Positions 51,688-60,213 of a DNA stretch of 64,000 nucleotides are shown piece by piece; the first letter of the stretch is position 1; each line of letters opens with the position of its first letter. The stretch is from contig NZ_CP049199.1 of the NCBI RefSeq assembly GCF_011045195.1, forward strand, positions 4,261,501 to 4,325,500. The letters run 5' to 3'. The stretch is from Caulobacter soli. GTDB taxonomy: Bacteria; Pseudomonadota; Alphaproteobacteria; Caulobacterales; Caulobacteraceae. The notes beneath the pieces were generated by a model. The model did not search any database and was not told where the DNA came from. It was given only the letters and a program-made list of their open reading frames with translations. Made by a program: the position numbers and the translations under genes.

Positions 51688-52524
51688 CTACGCCTTCACG
51701 AACGCCAGCAGATCCTTGTTGATGACGTCGGCATGGGTGGTCGCCATGCCATGCGGGAAGCCGGGATAGGTGATCAGCTTGCCGTTCTTGAGCAGCTTGA
51801 TCGCCTGGCGGGCCGAGGCGTCGATCGGCACGACCTGGTCGTCCTCGCCGTGCAGCACCAGCACCGGCACGTCGATGGCCTTCAGGTCGGCGGTGAAGTC
51901 GGTCTCCGAGAAGGCGGCCACACAGTCGTAGAGCGCCTTGACGCCGGCTTGCATGCCCTGGCGCCACCAGTTGTCGATCACGCCCTGGCTGACCTTCGCG
52001 CCCTCCCGGTTGAAGCCGTAGAACGGGCCGGCGGCGACGTCGCGGAAGAACTGGGCGCGGTCGAAGGCCGTGCCGTTGCGGAAGCCGTCGAACACTTCCA
52101 GCGGCAAGCCCAGCGGGTTGGCCTCGGTCTTCAGCATCAGGGGCGTGACCGCCCCGACCAGCACCGCCTTGGCGACCCGGCCGGCCTCGGCGCGGGCCAC
52201 ATAGTGGGCGACTTCGCCGCCGCCGGTGGAGTGGCCGATGTGGATGGCGTTCTTCAGGTCCAGGTGGCGGGCCAGTTCGATGACGTCGGCGGCGTAGGTG
52301 TCCATCTCATTGCCGACATCGGTCTGGGTCGAGCGGCCGTGGCCGCGACGGTCATGGGCGATGACGCGGTAGCCCTGGCCCAGGAAGAACATCATCTGGG
52401 CGTCCCAGTCGTCGGCGCTGAGCGGCCAGCCATGGTGGAAGACGATCGGCTGGGCGGTCTTGGGGCCCCAGTCCTTGTAGAAGATTTCAGTGCCGTCCTG
52501 GGTGGTGACGTAGCCGCTGCTCAT
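51688..52524 (-). CDS. alpha/beta hydrolase of the non-haem chloroperoxidase type
   Basis: 278 residues. Family sequence: [20 protein letters not shown] at the start, [39 protein letters not shown], the nucleophile [17 protein letters not shown], acid in [14 protein letters not shown] and catalytic His in [14 protein letters not shown]. These match cofactor-free haloperoxidase/esterase proteins, whose natural reaction is probably ester or peracid hydrolysis. It converges on the sulfatase and is divergent from the membrane protein gene at 52726. Confidence 0.93.
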   Translation of the reverse strand: MSSGYVTTQDGTEIFYKDWGPKTAQPIVFHHGWPLSADDWDAQMMFFLGQGYRVIAHDRRGHGRSTQTDVGNEMDTYAADVIELARHLDLKNAIHIGHSTGGGEVAHYVARAEAGRVAKAVLVGAVTPLMLKTEANPLGLPLEVFDGFRNGTAFDRAQFFRDVAAGPFYGFNREGAKVSQGVIDNWWRQGMQAGVKALYDCVAAFSETDFTADLKAIDVPVLVLHGEDDQVVPIDASARQAIKLLKNGKLITYPGFPHGMATTHADVINKDLLAFVKA

Positions 52525-52632
52525 GATTGTTTTCCTTGTCGCTCTAAGGGTTTGCGAGGGGCGGCTGGCCGTCGCTCGCTGTTTGCCAAGCCAAGATGGA
52601 CGCGACCGATTGCCGCAGATATAGAAATGATC

Positions 52633-52647
52633 GAAACCTATAGTTTC
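52633..52647. promoter_or_regulatory. GAAAC-N5-GTTTC inverted repeat in a divergent gap
   Basis: GAAAC at 52633-52637 and GTTTC at 52643-52647 flank CTATA in the 201-base gap between the chloroperoxidase-like gene and the membrane protein gene. It lies in an AT-rich patch and could be an operator. Arms are short. Confidence 0.3.
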
Positions 52648-52725
52648 TAAAATCGTACTATTGAGACGCGGTCGCCACGCTCACAAACCCGTGTTACGCA
52701 AGCTTCACCTCTGGGGGAGCCGGTC

Positions 52726-53409
52726 GTGCGCAATCTCTATCTCGCCTTCGTGCTGGCGTTCGCCGTCATGCTGCTGGGGTTCTGGCCCAGTTTCACGGGC
52801 GCGTTCGGGCCGCTGGATCCGATGCGCGAGGCGCACGGCGCGCTGGCCGTGACCTGGATGGCCCTGCTGGTGGTCCAGAGCTGGCTGATCGGCCATGGTC
52901 ATAACCGCGCGCACCGTTGGATGGGGCGGACCGCCCTGGTCATCGCGCCGGCCCTGATCGTCAGCGCCTTCGTGGTGATCCACGACATGCTGGGCCCGCA
53001 CTCGCACTTCAGCCGCGAGCTGCGCCTGATCCTGGCCTGGATCGACATCTGGTCGCTGCCGCTGTTCGGCCTGCTGCTCGTGCTGGCCCTGGTCTATCGG
53101 CGGACCATGTTCCTGCATTCGCGGTTCATGGCCTCGACCGTGTTCATCGCCCTGATCCCGGCCCTGGGACGCCTCTACGGCATGAACATCCCGGCGCTTC
53201 ATGGCTTGGCCGGGGCGCTGGATCCCAGCTTCTGGACCGTGGAGGCGGTGCTGGCGGGCCTGGTCGTGCGCGACGGCCTGAGCGGGCGCTGGGCCACGCC
53301 CTGGTGGCTGACCCTGGGCGCGCTGGTCGGCCTGCAGCTGACCATGTTCCACGCTCCGCACTGGCCGTGGTTCCTGGGCGTGGCGCGGTGGATGGGGCTG
53401 TCGAGTTAG
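52726..53409 (+). CDS. multi-pass membrane protein, unknown function
   Basis: 227 residues from a GTG at 52726 with GGGGGAG upstream. About six membrane helices are visible: NLYLAFVLAFAVMLLGFW, GALAVTWMALLVVQSWLIG, ALVIAPALIVSAFVVI, LAWIDIWSLPLFGLLLVLALVY, FMASTVFIALIPALGRLYG and WWLTLGALVGLQLTMF. Conserved-looking His residues occur in EAHGALAVT, HNRAHRWMG and MFLHSRFMAST, a pattern seen in small haem or ferredoxin-reductase-like membrane families. I do not recognise the family with confidence. Confidence 0.75.
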   Translation: MRNLYLAFVLAFAVMLLGFWPSFTGAFGPLDPMREAHGALAVTWMALLVVQSWLIGHGHNRAHRWMGRTALVIAPALIVSAFVVIHDMLGPHSHFSRELRLILAWIDIWSLPLFGLLLVLALVYRRTMFLHSRFMASTVFIALIPALGRLYGMNIPALHGLAGALDPSFWTVEAVLAGLVVRDGLSGRWATPWWLTLGALVGLQLTMFHAPHWPWFLGVARWMGLSS

Positions 53410-53433
53410 ACCCGCCGTCGAACGCGGGTCCGC

Positions 53434-53519
53434 CCTCGTCCTTCGACAAGCTCAGGATGAGGTCTACTTTGCGAGGTCGGCATTCGAATTCCTGATCCTG
53501 AGCTTGTCGAAGGACGAGG
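53434..53519. repeat. REPIN-like inverted pair C
   Basis: Arms at 53434-53462 and 53491-53519 with a 28-base spacer, located between the convergent ends of the membrane protein gene and feoB. The spacer shares GGCATTCGAA with copy A. Confidence 0.85.
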
Positions 53520-53531
53520 AGTTCGAGCCCC

Positions 53532-55406
53532 CTACCCCGCCCCCATCGCCACGGCGACATGGTAGGTGACGAACGAGGCCAGATAGGCCAGGCCGGTCAT
53601 GTACAGGAACATCACCGTCGGCCAGGTCCAGCCGTTGGTCTCGCGCTTGACCACGCCCAGGGTCGCCGCGCACTGCGGGGCAAAGACGTACCAGGCCAGG
53701 AACGACAGGGCCGTGGCCAGCGACCACTGGTGCGACAGCAGGGCGCCCAGGTTGGTGCCGGCCTCGTCGTCGCCGCCCACGGCGTAGACCGTGCCCAGGG
53801 CCGCGACGGCCACTTCGCGAGCCGCGAAGCCGGGGATCAGGGCCACGGTCATCTGCCAGTTGAAGCCGATGGGCTGCATGACGGGCGCGATCAGGTGCCC
53901 GATCCGTCCAGCGAAGCTGTAGTCGATGGCCGGTCCCGTCGCGCCCGCCGGCGGATAGGGGAAGGTCGACAGCACCCAGACCAGCACCATCAGCGGCAGG
54001 ATGATGCGGCCGGCGCGGTTGAGGAAGATCTGGGCCCGGGTCCACAGGTTCATCAGAACGTTGCGCGGCTCGGGCCAGCGATAGGTCGGCAGCTCCATCA
54101 TGAACGGCTCGACCGTGCCGCGCCAAAAGATCTTGCGGATCACGAACGACACGATCAGCGCGCTGACGATGCCCGAGGCGTAGAGGCCGAACATCACCAG
54201 GCCCGGCAGGCTGAGCACGCCCCAGACCTTGGTGTGGGGAATGAAGGCGGCGATGATCAGGGTGTAGACCGGGATCCGCGCCGAGCACGTCATCAGCGGG
54301 GCCACAAGGATGGTGGTCAGCCGGTCGTGCTTGTTGTCGATCACCCGCGTCGACATGATCCCGGGAATGGCGCAGGCGAAGCTGGACAGCAGCGGGATGA
54401 ACGCCCGGCCATGCAGGCCCGCCCCGCCCATGATCTTGTCCATCAGGAAGGCCGCGCGGGTCATGTAGCCGCTGTCTTCCAGCACCAGGATGAAGAAGAA
54501 CAGGATCAGGATCTGAGGCAGGAAGACCAGCACGCTGCCCACCCCGGCGATCAGGCCGTCGGTGATGAAGCTGCGCAGCAGGCCGTCCGGCAGCACGCTC
54601 CCAATCGCCCCGCCCAGCATCGTGAAAGCCGCCTCGATCAGGTTCATGACCGGCTCGGCCCAGGTGAACACCGCCTGGAACATCACGAACAGCAGCACGC
54701 CCAGGATCAGCAGGCCGCCGACAGGGTTCAGCAGCACGGCGTCGACCTTGCCGGTGATGGTGTCGGGACGCTCGGCCGGACGCACGCAGTCCTTGACGAT
54801 CCGCTGGGCCTCGCGGTGGGCGGCGCGGATCTCCGAGGCGGTCGGCTCGCGCCAGACGTTCTCGTGCTGGCCCTCGTGGCTGAGCGCCAGGGCGTCGGCC
54901 TTGGCGACCAGTTCCTCCAACCCGCGCTTGCGGGTGGCCACGGTGGTGACGATCGGCGCGCCGATCTCGGCCGACAGCCGCTCCAGGTCGATGCGCAGGC
55001 CCTGGCGCTGGGCGATGTCGAACATGTTGAGCGCCAGCACGAACGGCCGGCCCACCTGCTTGAGCTCCAGCACCAGGCGCAGCACCAGCCGCAGGTTGGT
55101 GGCGTCGGCCACGCAGATGACCACGTCGGGCGGCGTCTCGCCGGCCAGCTTGCCCAGCACCGCGTCGCGGGTGACCACCTCGTCGGGGCTGCGGGCGCGC
55201 AGGGAATAGGTGCCGGGCAGGTCCAGGATGTGCGCGCCGCGACCGCCGGGCAGGGTCAGCACGCCTTCCTTCCGCTCGACGGTGACGCCGGCGTAGTTGG
55301 CGACCTTCTGGCGGCTGCCGGTCAGGGCGTTGAACAGGGCGGTCTTGCCGGAATTGGGATTGCCGACCAGCGCGAGACGCGCGGGTCGCAGGGCGGCGTC
55401 GGTCAA
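53532..55406 (-). CDS. feoB: ferrous iron transporter FeoB
   Basis: 624 residues from a TTG at 55406, four bases after the feoA stop. The N-terminal G-protein domain has G1 GNPNSGKTALFNALTG, G2 region VANYAGVTVERKEG, G3 DLPGTYSL and G4 LALNMFD. The polytopic part has the two Gate motifs (FLPQILILFFFILVLEDSGYMTRAAFLMD; IPLLSSFACAIPGIMSTR with the conserved Cys) and ends in several helices (NRAGRIILPLMVLVWVLS). Length is somewhat shorter than E. coli FeoB at the G-domain/C-terminal ends. It imports Fe(II) across the inner membrane together with FeoA. Confidence 0.96.
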   Translation of the reverse strand: MTDAALRPARLALVGNPNSGKTALFNALTGSRQKVANYAGVTVERKEGVLTLPGGRGAHILDLPGTYSLRARSPDEVVTRDAVLGKLAGETPPDVVICVADATNLRLVLRLVLELKQVGRPFVLALNMFDIAQRQGLRIDLERLSAEIGAPIVTTVATRKRGLEELVAKADALALSHEGQHENVWREPTASEIRAAHREAQRIVKDCVRPAERPDTITGKVDAVLLNPVGGLLILGVLLFVMFQAVFTWAEPVMNLIEAAFTMLGGAIGSVLPDGLLRSFITDGLIAGVGSVLVFLPQILILFFFILVLEDSGYMTRAAFLMDKIMGGAGLHGRAFIPLLSSFACAIPGIMSTRVIDNKHDRLTTILVAPLMTCSARIPVYTLIIAAFIPHTKVWGVLSLPGLVMFGLYASGIVSALIVSFVIRKIFWRGTVEPFMMELPTYRWPEPRNVLMNLWTRAQIFLNRAGRIILPLMVLVWVLSTFPYPPAGATGPAIDYSFAGRIGHLIAPVMQPIGFNWQMTVALIPGFAAREVAVAALGTVYAVGGDDEAGTNLGALLSHQWSLATALSFLAWYVFAPQCAATLGVVKRETNGWTWPTVMFLYMTGLAYLASFVTYHVAVAMGAG

Positions 55407-55410
55407 GACT

Positions 55411-55734
55411 TCAGGCCTCTTCGAACTGGACGGTGACGGCGGCGGCCTCGCGGCGGCGCAGGGCCACGCGCATGTCGTCGATGCGCACGGCGATGGGATC
55501 CTTGCCGAACAGGCCCTCGTGCAGCACCTCGAACGCGGCGCCCTCCACGAAGCCCATCTCCAGCAGGCGACGCTCCAGTTCCTCCGGATCGATCGACTCC
55601 GACCGCCCGGTCTGGCCGCCGACCCGCACGATCACGCCGCGCTGGCCCTTGCGGGCCAAGCTCAGCGGGCTCTCGCCGGCGGCGAGGGCGAAGGGCTCGG
55701 CGATTTCGGGGGTCAGGCTGAGAGCGTCGGACAT
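55411..55734 (-). CDS. feoA: ferrous iron transport protein FeoA
   Basis: 107 residues with an SH3-like FeoA fold: PLSLARKGQRGVIVRVGG, LEERLLEMGFVEGAAFEVLHEGLFGKDPIAVRIDDMRVALRRREAAAVTV (the L-x-x-M-G-F region is diagnostic). It is the first gene of feoAB and is followed by feoB with a four-base gap. A possible Fur box lies about 20 bases upstream of its ATG. Confidence 0.93.
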   Translation of the reverse strand: MSDALSLTPEIAEPFALAAGESPLSLARKGQRGVIVRVGGQTGRSESIDPEELERRLLEMGFVEGAAFEVLHEGLFGKDPIAVRIDDMRVALRRREAAAVTVQFEEA

Positions 55735-55752
55735 GGTCGCACCGGAAAAACT

Positions 55753-55767
55753 TGCGAACGATTATCA
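55753..55767 (-). promoter_or_regulatory. possible Fur box upstream of feoA
   Basis: On the minus strand the sequence reads TGATAATCGTTCGCA (55767-55753), a 7-1-7-like element with one arm identical to the classical TGATAAT half-site and the other (GTTCGCA) only partly matching ATTATCA. It sits 19 bases before the feoA ATG, so a bound repressor would block the promoter. Confidence 0.5.
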
Positions 55768-55938
55768 GTCCAAGGTCACGCTGTCATGTCCGGAATAGGG
55801 CGCTGCTGCGCGCGTCGAGGTCGCGGCCGCGTCGCGACAAGCACACTTAAAAATGGCTCGTTACATTGACTCAACTTTTGCGGCATGCGGAAGCTTGGGT
55901 CGTGAACTGTCGAGCTTCCCAAACAGAAGGAGGTGCTA

Positions 55939-56589
55939 GTGCGCGTTTCCAGCATGACGACGAAGAACGATCCCGGCCTCGCCAGCACGAGCCGCCGAGC
56001 CCTGGTCGCCTCGGCCTTCGCCCTGGCCGCCATCATCGGAACGCCGGCCTGCGCCCCCGCGGATCCGCACGGCGGCGATATCACCGAGCCGGAGGTGCGC
56101 GCCGCGGGCAGGGCCTGGGGCGACGCCCTGGTGGCCATCTCCCTGGCCTATGAGAGCGGCGGCATCGACAAGGCCAGGCCGCTGGCCAGCACGGTCATCG
56201 ACAAGGCCTACGGCTACAATCTGGGGCCGGTGCTGTTCAAGCCGACCCTGACCCAAGCGCCCCAGACCTTCCGCCTCACCAAGGAGGGCGCCCTGGCCTA
56301 TTTCGTCGGCCACGACCCCAACTATCCCAACGACGACGGCTTCGCGCTGAAGGGCTGGCGCAAGGTCGAGATCCGCGACGTCGGTCTGCAGATCAACGGC
56401 AAGGTCGCCAACACCATGGGCAACGTCATCATGACCGACAAGGACGGCAAGGTGACCACCGTCGACAAGACCTGGACCTTCAAGAAGGACGACCAGGGCG
56501 TGGTGCGCATCATCCTGCACCACTCCTCGCTGCCCTATACCGGCCCGACAAAGCCGGAGCCGGTTCCCACGCCGGGGCCCAACCCCTAG
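55939..56589 (+). CDS. secreted protein of unknown function
   Basis: 216 residues from a GTG at 55939, chosen because AAGGAGG lies five to six bases upstream. A leader with a Lys/Arg start and hydrophobic core (RALVASAFALAAIIGTPACA) could be a signal peptide or a lipobox ending in ACA. The mature part is acidic then beta-rich (DITEPEVRAAGRAWGDALVAISLAYESGG, LQINGKVANTMGNVIMTDKDGKVTTVDKTWTFKKDDQGVVRIILHHSSLPY), reminiscent of an NTF2/SnoaL-like cone fold. Homologues are often annotated with unrelated names, so I keep it as unknown. It ends in a Pro-rich tail. Confidence 0.75.
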   Translation: MRVSSMTTKNDPGLASTSRRALVASAFALAAIIGTPACAPADPHGGDITEPEVRAAGRAWGDALVAISLAYESGGIDKARPLASTVIDKAYGYNLGPVLFKPTLTQAPQTFRLTKEGALAYFVGHDPNYPNDDGFALKGWRKVEIRDVGLQINGKVANTMGNVIMTDKDGKVTTVDKTWTFKKDDQGVVRIILHHSSLPYTGPTKPEPVPTPGPNP

Positions 56590-56769
56590 GCCGCCTCCCC
56601 GGATCGTCACCGTCGCCGCCTCTGTTCGCGACCCGACCCGTCTCGTCGCGCGTTCACGAACAGATGATTTGTGGTTAAGGCGCGGCGTAATGGCTCAGAG
56701 TCGTTAATCTGTTCGACTCACGGCCAGCGCGACTCGCATACTGAGCTTGACGATTCGTAGGGACCTCGA

Positions 56770-58029
56770 ATGCGAAGGCTGATGCTGGCGCTGCTGACCG
56801 GCGCCTATCTCTGTCTGTCCTTGGTGATCTCCCTGGCCCTCTGGCGCATGGGAGCGGCGCCGGCTGTCGGCCTGGCCGCCTTCATCGGCGCCATGGGCCT
56901 GTGCTTCGCCATCCACGGCGTGATCGCGGGCGTCCTGCAGGGCGCGGCCCTGCGCGTCGACATCGAGACCATCCGCGAGGCCCACGGCATCCTGCTGGAG
57001 CAGGTCGAGAAGGTGGACGCCCGCATCACCGGCCTGCTGGAGACCGTCGCCGACGACGCCCAGAAGCGCTCCGCCGAACTGACCAGCGAGGTCCACCAGT
57101 TGGAAGACCTGGTCGTGCGCATGAGCGAGCGGCTGGAGCACCAGCTGACCTATCAGGTCGAGGTGGCCCGCGCCGAGCCGCGCGGCCGCTCGCCCCAGTC
57201 CACCGCCCTGATCGAGACCGTGCAGGACGCCCTGGCCGAGAACCGCGTCGACCTCTACCTGCAGCCGGTGGTCAGCCTGCCCCAACGCCGCACCGTCTTC
57301 TACGAAAGCTTCTCGCGCCTGCGCGACGAGACCGGCCGCGTGATGATGCCGGCCGAATATCTGGCCGTGGCCGAGCCCGAGGGCCTGACCGCCGCGATCG
57401 ACAACCTGCTGCTGTTCCGCTGCGTGCAGATCGTCCGTCGCCTGGCCAAGCAGGACCGCAAGGTCGGGATCTTCTGCAACATCTCGCTGGCCAGCCTGGC
57501 CGACGAGGTGTTCTTCGCCCAGTTCCTGGAGTTCCTGCAGGTCAACAAGGACCTGCACGGCGCCCTGATCTTCGAACTAGGCCAGGCCGCCTTCAACGAC
57601 CGCGGCCCGGTCGAGGCCCGCCACATGGCCCGCCTGGCCAGCCTGGGCTTCCGCTTCAGCCTCGACAAGGTCACGGACCTCGACCTGGACTTCCAGGACC
57701 TGGCCCGCGCCGACGTCAAGTTCCTGAAGATCGGCGCCACGATGATGCTGGAGCAGCTGGAAGAGCAGGACGGCAAGCTGGTCATCGCCTCGCTGCCCGA
57801 CCTCAACGCCGAGGATTTCGCCGGCCTGACCCGTCGCTACGGCATCGAGGTGATCGCCGAGAAGGTCGAACACGAGCGCCAGGTCGTCGACGTGCTGGAG
57901 CTCGACATCGGCTACGGCCAGGGCCACCTGTTCGGCGAGCCCCGCGCCATCCGCGACTCCATCATCGCCGAGGCCGATCCCCCCCAGGACTTCATGCGCG
58001 GCGCCCTGCGCCGTCGGGCCGGGCGGTAG
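56770..58029 (+). CDS. tipF: TipF-like flagellar regulator with EAL domain
   Basis: 419 residues. Two membrane helices at the N-terminus (LMLALLTGAYLCLSLVISLALW; AVGLAAFIGAMGLCFAIHGVIAGVL) are followed by a coiled coil (about residues 60-130) and an EAL domain from about 150. The EAL motif is degenerate (FYESFSRLRDETG instead of E-A-L), and only parts of the catalytic set are present (FCNISLASL, FSLDKVTDLDLDFQDLARADVKFLKIG, EVIAEKVEHERQV). TipF of Caulobacter crescentus has exactly this topology and a c-di-GMP-binding, catalytically impaired EAL domain that positions the flagellum. The symbol is given on that basis. Confidence 0.82.
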   Translation: MRRLMLALLTGAYLCLSLVISLALWRMGAAPAVGLAAFIGAMGLCFAIHGVIAGVLQGAALRVDIETIREAHGILLEQVEKVDARITGLLETVADDAQKRSAELTSEVHQLEDLVVRMSERLEHQLTYQVEVARAEPRGRSPQSTALIETVQDALAENRVDLYLQPVVSLPQRRTVFYESFSRLRDETGRVMMPAEYLAVAEPEGLTAAIDNLLLFRCVQIVRRLAKQDRKVGIFCNISLASLADEVFFAQFLEFLQVNKDLHGALIFELGQAAFNDRGPVEARHMARLASLGFRFSLDKVTDLDLDFQDLARADVKFLKIGATMMLEQLEEQDGKLVIASLPDLNAEDFAGLTRRYGIEVIAEKVEHERQVVDVLELDIGYGQGHLFGEPRAIRDSIIAEADPPQDFMRGALRRRAGR

Positions 58030-58041
58030 GCCAGGCGCGCT

Positions 58042-58410
58042 CTAGACGACAGGCCCTCCGGTCCGCGCCGGAGGGCTTTTTTGTGCGTCGCCCGCGCTCC
58101 ATTGCGTTCCGCTGGAATATTCGAAATTGACCCCGGCCCCGGCGGCGGCCTTGCCCAGGGCGATCAGATCGCCGGCGGGCAGGCCCTTGGGCTTGTTGAA
58201 CGCCGCGCGCTCGCGACCATCGGGCAGCTTCTCGACGTGCGATTGCACCGGCGCCTCCAGCAGCCTGTGCTGGGCGATCAGCGCCTCGACCTTGTCGGGC
58301 GGCCCCTCCAGCACGACGCTGGTCGAGCTGGAGCTCTGACCGCAGGCGGCCAAGCCGCCGGCCGTCACCAGGGCTAAGACCGCCACAATGGAACAGAACG
58401 ATCGGGTCAT
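58042..58410 (-). CDS. small lipoprotein, unknown function
   Basis: 122 residues from the ATG at 58410, which has GAGG six bases upstream (an ATG at 58425 lacks one). The leader ends in a lipobox, GGLAACGQ, so it should be lipidated. The rest, VLEGPPDKVEALIAQHRLLEAPVQ and PKGLPAGDLIALGKAAAGAGVNFEYSSG, is not recognised. Its 3-prime end overlaps the tipF terminator hairpin on the opposite strand. Confidence 0.72.
   Translation of the reverse strand: MTRSFCSIVAVLALVTAGGLAACGQSSSSTSVVLEGPPDKVEALIAQHRLLEAPVQSHVEKLPDGRERAAFNKPKGLPAGDLIALGKAAAGAGVNFEYSSGTQWSAGDAQKSPPARTGGPVV
58053..58082 (+). terminator. intrinsic terminator of tipF
   Basis: Perfect 9-bp stem GCCCTCCGG/CCGGAGGGC (58053-58061, 58068-58076) with loop TCCGCG and six T residues. 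It lies within the last codons of the convergent lipoprotein gene. Confidence 0.9.
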
Positions 58411-58476
58411 GGCGCGCCTCGTCATGCGGAGGGGTGAGCTTGGACCTGGCGCATGGCGACGGCAACCACCGCCCCG

Positions 58477-60069
58477 CTAGCGCGGCGTCTTGAAATTGAT
58501 CGGGATCGGCACCGGCTCGTGCGTTGAGGCGCCATCGATCGTTTCGTCGGCGCCCAGAAACTGCCCGCTCAGCTTCAGGGCCGCGTCGCCGAAGCCGTAG
58601 TCGAGCGGGCTCTCGGACACGACCTTGCAGCCCTCGGGCCTGCCGTCCACCAGGCCGGCGCATTCAAGCGCGACCCGGCCATTGACCTCCATCCGCGCGG
58701 CGCGGTCGGGGTAGTAGCGGGCGATGTCGCGCGGGACCGAGAGGCCCGTCAGGGGCCGGTAGTCGATCACGCCGGGCGCGACGACCGGCGGCTTGGGCTC
58801 GCCGCCGAGCAACGCCACCTGCTGGGACGGATCGAGCGTGTAGCGCATCTCCAGCACGTAGCCGATGGTCGAGCGCCCTTCCTCGGTCCAGAGCTGCGCC
58901 GTAAGACCGGCGGCGCGCTTCAGGACCTCGTCGCGCACGACCGGATCGACCGGGTCCAGCACCTCGCAGGCCTCCAGGCCGCCTTGTTCGGCGACGCGGC
59001 ACTTCACCCGGGCCTCGCCCTGGACGGCCGCGCCGGCCGCGTCCAGCACCGGCGTGTAGCGCTGGCCTCGCAACCAGGCGGGCACGACCGGCGACGGTCC
59101 GAACGCGACCACCACCCCGACCTTGCCCGGAGAAGCCTTGGGGTCGGGCGCGGCCAGATGGAACAAGGGGCCCAGTTGCTGGGCCGCCGCCGAGAACCCC
59201 TCGCCGGGGACCGACTCGGCGACCGTCGCGCAGGCCTCCAGCCCGCCGGTCTTGCCGACCGTGCAGTTGAGACGCACCTGGCCCTCGATCCCGCGGCTCA
59301 GAGCGGCCGGCGGATAGGCGGCCATGACCTGCTGCGGCGTCGGCGCGGCCAGCCATCGGCGTTCGGCCCGGACGGTGGAGTTCTCGAACGGCCGGCACCA
59401 CGAGTCACAGACGAAATCGACCCGCACCGGGATGGACATGACCGCCGGCTTGCCGGCGCGCAGGGCCGGCTGGTAGCGGAACAGCGGAGTCAGGCTCAGG
59501 GCGGCCGCGCCGAAGCCGTGATCGCGGCCACGTTCCTTGCCGACCGTGCAGTCCTTGAGACGTCCGTCCAGCGCCACGACGCACCAGAGCTCGGCCGCCC
59601 CCTCCGTGCCGGTGAAGCGCGCGGCGCGCGGCCAGGCCGCGTAGAGAGCGTCCATCGACGGCTGCTCGAGCGGCAGCGGCAGGACGTACTCCACGCCGCC
59701 CGCCCGAACCGTCCGCGCCTTGGGCAGGGTGAAGGGAATGGTGATCGACCGAGGCTGGCCGTAAATCGGCGGCCCCTTGGACGAGGGGGCCGCCTCATAG
59801 CGCCGCGCGATGGCCAGGGCGGCGTCGCCGAACCCCTCGCCGGCCGGCGTCTCGGACACCAGAGCGCAGTTGGAGATTCGGCTGGCGCCGTCGCAGCTGA
59901 TCGTCACCTCGCCTTCCAGGCCCTTGGCCTTGGCCCCGGCGGGATAGGCTTCGAAGATCTCGTCGCCACGCAGGATGAAGTTCGGGGCGCCGGTCCCTTC
60001 CTGGGCCGCCGCCGTCCCGCCCAGCCAGACCAGGACGGCCGCCGCCACGGCGCTCAAATGCTTGATCAT
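58477..60069 (-). CDS. secreted protein with five TonB-C-like repeats
   Basis: 530 residues from the ATG at 60069, with a signal peptide (HLSAVAAAVLVWLGGTAAAQ). Five degenerate units resembling the TonB C-terminal fold follow one another, each with a pair of Cys 9-13 residues apart: ISCDGASRISNC, LWCVVALDGRLKDC, LNCTVGKTGGLEAC, VKCRVAEQGGLEAC and LECAGLVDGRPEGC. Most units also carry a GFGDAAL or GFSAAAQ helix start and a preceding YP. There is no membrane anchor, so it is not a TonB energy transducer; the units may be periplasmic binding modules. It is divergent from the GNAT gene at 60214. Confidence 0.8.
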   Translation of the reverse strand: MIKHLSAVAAAVLVWLGGTAAAQEGTGAPNFILRGDEIFEAYPAGAKAKGLEGEVTISCDGASRISNCALVSETPAGEGFGDAALAIARRYEAAPSSKGPPIYGQPRSITIPFTLPKARTVRAGGVEYVLPLPLEQPSMDALYAAWPRAARFTGTEGAAELWCVVALDGRLKDCTVGKERGRDHGFGAAALSLTPLFRYQPALRAGKPAVMSIPVRVDFVCDSWCRPFENSTVRAERRWLAAPTPQQVMAAYPPAALSRGIEGQVRLNCTVGKTGGLEACATVAESVPGEGFSAAAQQLGPLFHLAAPDPKASPGKVGVVVAFGPSPVVPAWLRGQRYTPVLDAAGAAVQGEARVKCRVAEQGGLEACEVLDPVDPVVRDEVLKRAAGLTAQLWTEEGRSTIGYVLEMRYTLDPSQQVALLGGEPKPPVVAPGVIDYRPLTGLSVPRDIARYYPDRAARMEVNGRVALECAGLVDGRPEGCKVVSESPLDYGFGDAALKLSGQFLGADETIDGASTHEPVPIPINFKTPR

Positions 60070-60213
60070 CCCGTCGCCCCCGCACACGCGCCCGCAACCT
60101 AGGGGGTAAGCGCCGGCGCGCCAAGAGCGGTCAAGGTTCACCGACGGTCTGGACAGACGCCGGCGAACGAGGGCCTCTTCCCGCCTCATGCTCACGGACA
60201 CGCCACGCCGCCC

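Noticed and set aside
56674..56708. CtrA-type TTAA-N7-TTAA site upstream of tipF
   Set aside because: Two TTAA half-sites are present but the spacing is not seven bases; the nearest pair has GTAA in the second half. CtrA control is plausible for a flagellar gene but not shown here.
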